From contig JABGQJ010000317.1 in the NCBI GenBank assembly GCA_018648945.1, positions 1 through 8,364 on the forward strand: a DNA stretch of 8,364 nucleotides, given 5' to 3'. The notes beneath the pieces were generated by a model. It ran no database searches and was not told the origin of the DNA. It saw nothing but the letters and a program-made list of their open reading frames with translations. Origin of the DNA: Victivallales bacterium (GTDB lineage Bacteria; Verrucomicrobiota; Lentisphaeria; Oligosphaerales; Lenti-02). The position numbers and the translations under genes were made by a program. Positions 5,550 to 8,364 of this stretch are shown here, in pieces (the stretch's first letter is position 1; each line of letters begins with the position of its first letter).

Positions 5550-6590
5550 TCACTCAGCGGCGGGCTTGCCTTCCCCGACTTGGGTCAGGATGGCCTTGGC
5601 CAAAGAGGTCATCGAGTAGGGCTCCGATTCGGGGACAATCTTGGTCGGGTGCTTGTACCAGCTCTGGATGAAGTAGCGGTCGGGCTTGCCGCCTGCCTTC
5701 TGGTAGCGGGACACCATGTCCAGGGTCTTCTCGAAGAACAGCCTGTCGGACGCCTTGCCGCCAGCCTCGGAATTGATGATCAGGTTGAACTCCAGGCCAT
5801 TCTCCCGGCAGAAGTCCTCGTAGGCACGGACCCGGGCAAGCCAGTCGATCGCCGAGGGGGGCTTCAGCTTCACCGACCTGTGCGTGCCGAGGAGGTACTC
5901 GTAGGGGTTGTCGACCGTGGCCCCGGCGATTTTGGTCTGTGACTTGCGGGCCGCCTCAAGCACAGCGGTCACGACCTCGTCGTAGTCGCCCCAGTCCTGC
6001 CTCTTCGGGCCGCGCGCGTGGTAGGACACGTCGCCCCTGTAGCCCCAGTTCGGGAAGTTGGTCAACAGGAAGAACTGGATCTTCGGGTGTGCTTTCTTCA
6101 CCGCTGCCATGTATTCCATCAGTTCCCTTGCGCACCGTTCATAGGAAACGAACCTCTTCTCCGGGTCCTTGCCCCAGCCTGCACGACCCAGCAAGCGCCG
6201 GACGGGACCATCGAGATCCAGGTAGTCCACCTTGCCGCCAGCGGCATACCACTTGTTGAACCCGGCCAGCTCGACCTTTGCCGACCTCTCGCCCGTCTCA
6301 TCCTGCCAATCAGGATTGAGCGTGCCGCCGCACTCCACGACCACCTCGAGGCCGTTCTTGCGGACGAACGCGGCCAGTGCGGCGAGATCCGCCCTCTTCG
6401 CCTTCCGGAACAGGCCGATGTAGAGCTTCAACCCCGCGATCCGCCGCCGCGAGAAGTCCCATGTTCCCTCCTCCTTGACCAGATCCAGCACCCGGTTACC
6501 CGGAGGGCACAACCAGACCTCGGGCTCACCAGCCAGCACAGCAGACGACAACATAGCGCACCCCACGCAAAGGATGGAGATCGTTCTCAC
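5550..6590 (-). CDS. Secreted protein of unknown function, probable TIM-barrel hydrolase-like fold
   Basis: The mature part follows a clear signal peptide (residues 1 to about 21, RTISILCVGCAMLSSAVLAG). The 346-residue protein alternates strands and helices as in a TIM barrel: IAGLKLYIG (51-59), GLEVVVECGG (80-89), VDYLDLDGPV (121-130), IQFFLLTNFPNWGY (171-184), IAGATVDNPY (221-230), LEFNLIINSEAGG (266-278) and DRYFIQSWY (304-312). Acidic residues at strand ends (E86, D125, D127, D227, E275) are placed as in barrel glycoside hydrolases, but I recognise no specific family. The start is GTG 6590, chosen because AAGGAG lies exactly 6 nt upstream and the signal peptide begins there; the frame is open further back with no signal-like start. 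It lies 87 nt ahead of the toxin-antitoxin operon on the same strand and is divergent from the FAD oxidoreductase. A role in glycan breakdown is inferred from context. Confidence 0.7.
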   Translation of the reverse strand: MRTISILCVGCAMLSSAVLAGEPEVWLCPPGNRVLDLVKEEGTWDFSRRRIAGLKLYIGLFRKAKRADLAALAAFVRKNGLEVVVECGGTLNPDWQDETGERSAKVELAGFNKWYAAGGKVDYLDLDGPVRRLLGRAGWGKDPEKRFVSYERCARELMEYMAAVKKAHPKIQFFLLTNFPNWGYRGDVSYHARGPKRQDWGDYDEVVTAVLEAARKSQTKIAGATVDNPYEYLLGTHRSVKLKPPSAIDWLARVRAYEDFCRENGLEFNLIINSEAGGKASDRLFFEKTLDMVSRYQKAGGKPDRYFIQSWYKHPTKIVPESEPYSMTSLAKAILTQVGEGKPAAE

Positions 6591-6850
6591 GTATTGCTCC
6601 TTGGAGATCGGACGATTCGTTCGAGAACACTCCCCCCAAGGTTGTGTGCCCCCGACCCGATTACAAGTAGTCCAGATGCCTGGCAGCTCTTCGCCTCCTC
6701 CTTCCCGTCTTGCCCTACGGCACTCGGTTCTTGGCAGTGAATCCCTCCTCGGATCGCCTGGCCTGGCTTTGCCCCTCATGCCCGATGGGGTAGATTGGCC
6801 GCCATCATCATCCCCATGTATTCGACTCCCATACAGCAGAGGCAATTCCC
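6591..6850. promoter_or_regulatory. Divergent intergenic region between the secreted barrel gene and the FAD oxidoreductase gene
   Basis: This 260-nt region must hold promoters for both flanking divergent genes. For the plus-strand gene a TTGGCC (6795-6800) and TATTCG (6819-6824) with 18 nt spacing are a weak pair, followed by AGAGG (6838-6842) as ribosome binding site. No good pair was found for the minus-strand gene beyond its AAGGAG at 6602-6597. A bulged hairpin with CCC/GGG and CAT/ATG arms lies at about 6772-6790. I see no coding sequence in this stretch. Confidence 0.35.
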
Positions 6851-8364
6851 ATGAGAGACCTTACCCATAGCGTGGATTTCTGTGTGGTCGGCGGCGGCGT
6901 ATCCGGCCTGTGCGCGGCGGTCGCGGCGGCGCGACGCGGTGCCAAAGTGGCACTGATGCAAGACCGGCCAGTGCTGGGCGGCAATGCGTCGAGCGAGATC
7001 CGCATGTGGATCTGCGGTGCCCATGGCGCAAACAACCGCGAGACGGGTATCGTCGAGGAGGTCCAACTCGCCAACAACTACCGCAATCCCACCAGCAACT
7101 TCTCCATCTGGGACAGCGTCCTCTATGAGACCGCCCGCTTCACCGAGAATCTTCAGCTTTTCCTGAACTGCTCCTGCAACCAGGCCGAGATGGATGGTGA
7201 CCGCATCGTTTCTATCAAGGGATGGCAGACCACCACCGAGACCTGGCACACGATCCAGGCCAAGATCTTCGCCGACTGCTCTGGCGACAGCGTCCTTGCC
7301 CCCCTTACCGGGGCCGAATTCCGGCGGGGGCGCGAGGCCTCCAGCGAGTTCGACGAGGACATCTCGCCGCCGGTAGCCGACGACCGGACCATGGGGATGA
7401 GCTGTCTCTTCCAGGCCAAAGAAACCGGCTCGCCGAAGCCCTTCATTCCACCGGAATGGGCGCATACGTTCGATAGCGACGACGACCTGCCCAATCGTGG
7501 CCACGGCTTCACCGGCAACAGCAATTTCTGGTGGCTGGAGCTAGGCGGCGAAGCCAACTCCATCGACGACACCGAGGACCTGCGAGACGAGCTCCTCAAG
7601 GTCGCCTTTGGCGTTTGGGACCACATCAAGAACCACGGCGATCACGGCGCGGAAAGCTGGGAACTGGAGTGGATCTCCTTCCTGCCCGGCAAGCGTGAAA
7701 GCCGCCGTTACGTGGGCGATCACATCCTGACCCAGAACGACGTCCGCGCCGAGGGGCGGTTCGACGATGTCGTAGCCTACGGCGGCTGGTCCATGGACGA
7801 CCATCATCCCGGTGGCTTCCGCTATCCCGGCAAGCCCACCATCTTCCATCCTGCCCCCTCCCCCTACGGCATTCCCTACCGCTCCCTCTACTCCAAGAAC
7901 ATCGCCAACCTCCTGTTCGCGGGGCGCAATATCAGCGCCACCCACGCGGCCATGAGCTCGACCCGCGTCATGGCCACCTGCGGCGTCATCGGCCAGGCCA
8001 TGGGCACTGCCGCCGCCATCGCCGTGGAGGAGGACACTTCCCCGCGTGGCGTCTACGAGAACCACGTTGGCGAACTGAAGCAGGCCCTTATGGAGGACGA
8101 CTGCTATCTGCCCTGGAACGTGCGAGAGATCCCCGAGCTCTGCGCCGCCGCCAACCTCACCGCTGCCAACGGTTGCGCCGAAGCCCTGCGCAACGGTGTG
8201 GACCGCCCCATCGGCGAAGTCAGCAACGACTGGGTCGGTGCCCCCGGCACGGACTGGGTCCAGTACGAACTGCCCGAGGCGGCTGAGATCGATGCAGCCC
8301 GCATCGTCTTCGACAGCAATCTGAACCGCAAAGGCAAGGGCGCCTGCGCCAGAAACGACGAGAA
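6851..8364 (+). CDS. FAD-dependent oxidoreductase (PF12831 type) with C-terminal sandwich domain, incomplete at right edge
   Basis: The frame is open for 504 codons to the window end. The N-terminus carries the dinucleotide-binding fold: strand VDFCVV, G14-G15-G16-x2-G19, helix, then ALMQDRPVLGGNASSEIRMW (34-53), a stretch characteristic of this family. Near residues 350-385 the second FAD-contacting segment appears (NLLFAGRNISATHAAMSSTR, then GVIGQAMGTAAA). From about residue 430 a beta-sandwich resembling F5/8 type C or galactose-binding domains begins (NGVDRP near 448, later ARIVFDSNLNR), cut off by the edge. There is no signal peptide, so it is probably cytoplasmic. Relatives are abundant in glycan-degrading Planctomycetota and similar phyla, sometimes mislabelled xanthan lyase; the substrate is usually unknown. 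The start ATG 6851 has AGAGG 8 nt upstream. Oxidation of a sugar or sugar-derived acid is an inference. Confidence 0.88.
   Translation, partial: MRDLTHSVDFCVVGGGVSGLCAAVAAARRGAKVALMQDRPVLGGNASSEIRMWICGAHGANNRETGIVEEVQLANNYRNPTSNFSIWDSVLYETARFTENLQLFLNCSCNQAEMDGDRIVSIKGWQTTTETWHTIQAKIFADCSGDSVLAPLTGAEFRRGREASSEFDEDISPPVADDRTMGMSCLFQAKETGSPKPFIPPEWAHTFDSDDDLPNRGHGFTGNSNFWWLELGGEANSIDDTEDLRDELLKVAFGVWDHIKNHGDHGAESWELEWISFLPGKRESRRYVGDHILTQNDVRAEGRFDDVVAYGGWSMDDHHPGGFRYPGKPTIFHPAPSPYGIPYRSLYSKNIANLLFAGRNISATHAAMSSTRVMATCGVIGQAMGTAAAIAVEEDTSPRGVYENHVGELKQALMEDDCYLPWNVREIPELCAAANLTAANGCAEALRNGVDRPIGEVSNDWVGAPGTDWVQYELPEAAEIDAARIVFDSNLNRKGKGACARNDE

Noticed and set aside
6772..6790. Possible terminator hairpin before the FAD oxidoreductase gene
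   Set aside because: The stem is short and bulged, has no T-run after it on either strand, and no gene ends nearby.
6591..6845. N-terminal extension of the secreted barrel protein
   Set aside because: The extension is Arg/Gly-rich with no family resemblance, while GTG 6590 has AAGGAG at ideal spacing and begins a signal peptide.
7541..8065. Minus-strand open frame of 174 codons
   Set aside because: Antisense shadow of the FAD oxidoreductase gene, including its conserved FAD-binding segment.
1..8364. CRISPR array, tRNA, rRNA or insertion sequence
   Set aside because: No regularly spaced direct repeats, cloverleaf-like sequence, rRNA motif, transposase frame or terminal inverted repeats were found on reading both strands.

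Overview
The window is GC-rich bacterial DNA (about 60% G+C by eye) with eight well-supported complete genes and two more that run off the ends. The gene types suggest a carbohydrate-degrading bacterium of the Planctomycetota, Lentisphaerota, Armatimonadota or Hydrogenedentota kind. They are a GH106-type glycosidase, a sialidase-fold protein, a secreted probable TIM-barrel protein and a PF12831-type FAD oxidoreductase with a C-terminal sandwich domain. There is no rRNA or other phylogenetic marker, so this placement is an inference.

Left part (1-3641), all on the minus strand. In order of transcription it holds: a two-TM protein with a double zinc ribbon (3641-3114), a 55-residue zinc-ribbon protein (3082-2915), an unrecognised 100-residue Cys/His-rich protein (2793-2491), a GyrI-like effector-binding-domain protein with an unusual N-terminal cysteine cluster (2498-1950), and a secreted GH106 alpha-L-rhamnosidase-like enzyme (from 1780, leaving the window at position 1). 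The third and fourth genes overlap by 8 nt and look translationally coupled. The first two are 31 nt apart.

Middle (3642-5462). A 162-nt divergent intergenic region separates the zinc-ribbon gene from a plus-strand, cytoplasmic sialidase-fold protein with two Asp-boxes (3804-4928). Its stop codon is one base away from the convergent stop codon of a ParE/RelE-type toxin (5241-4930). The toxin overlaps its antitoxin (5462-5238) by ATGA. A well-spaced sigma70-like promoter with an inverted repeat lies just upstream of the antitoxin.

Right part (5550-8364). A secreted probable TIM-barrel protein starting at GTG (6590-5550, minus) is divergent from the FAD-dependent oxidoreductase (6851 onward, plus), which continues past the right edge.

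The glycan-related genes (GH106, sialidase-fold, secreted barrel, FAD oxidoreductase) plausibly serve breakdown of a complex, possibly rhamnose-containing, glycan, but they lie in separate transcription units. The toxin-antitoxin pair and the zinc-ribbon/GyrI-like genes are interspersed accessory genes. I see no tRNA, rRNA, CRISPR array, transposase or convincing intrinsic terminator. I do not see a clear-cut new system. The least explained parts are the coupled Cys-rich/GyrI-like pair and the crowded translation-start region ahead of GH106.
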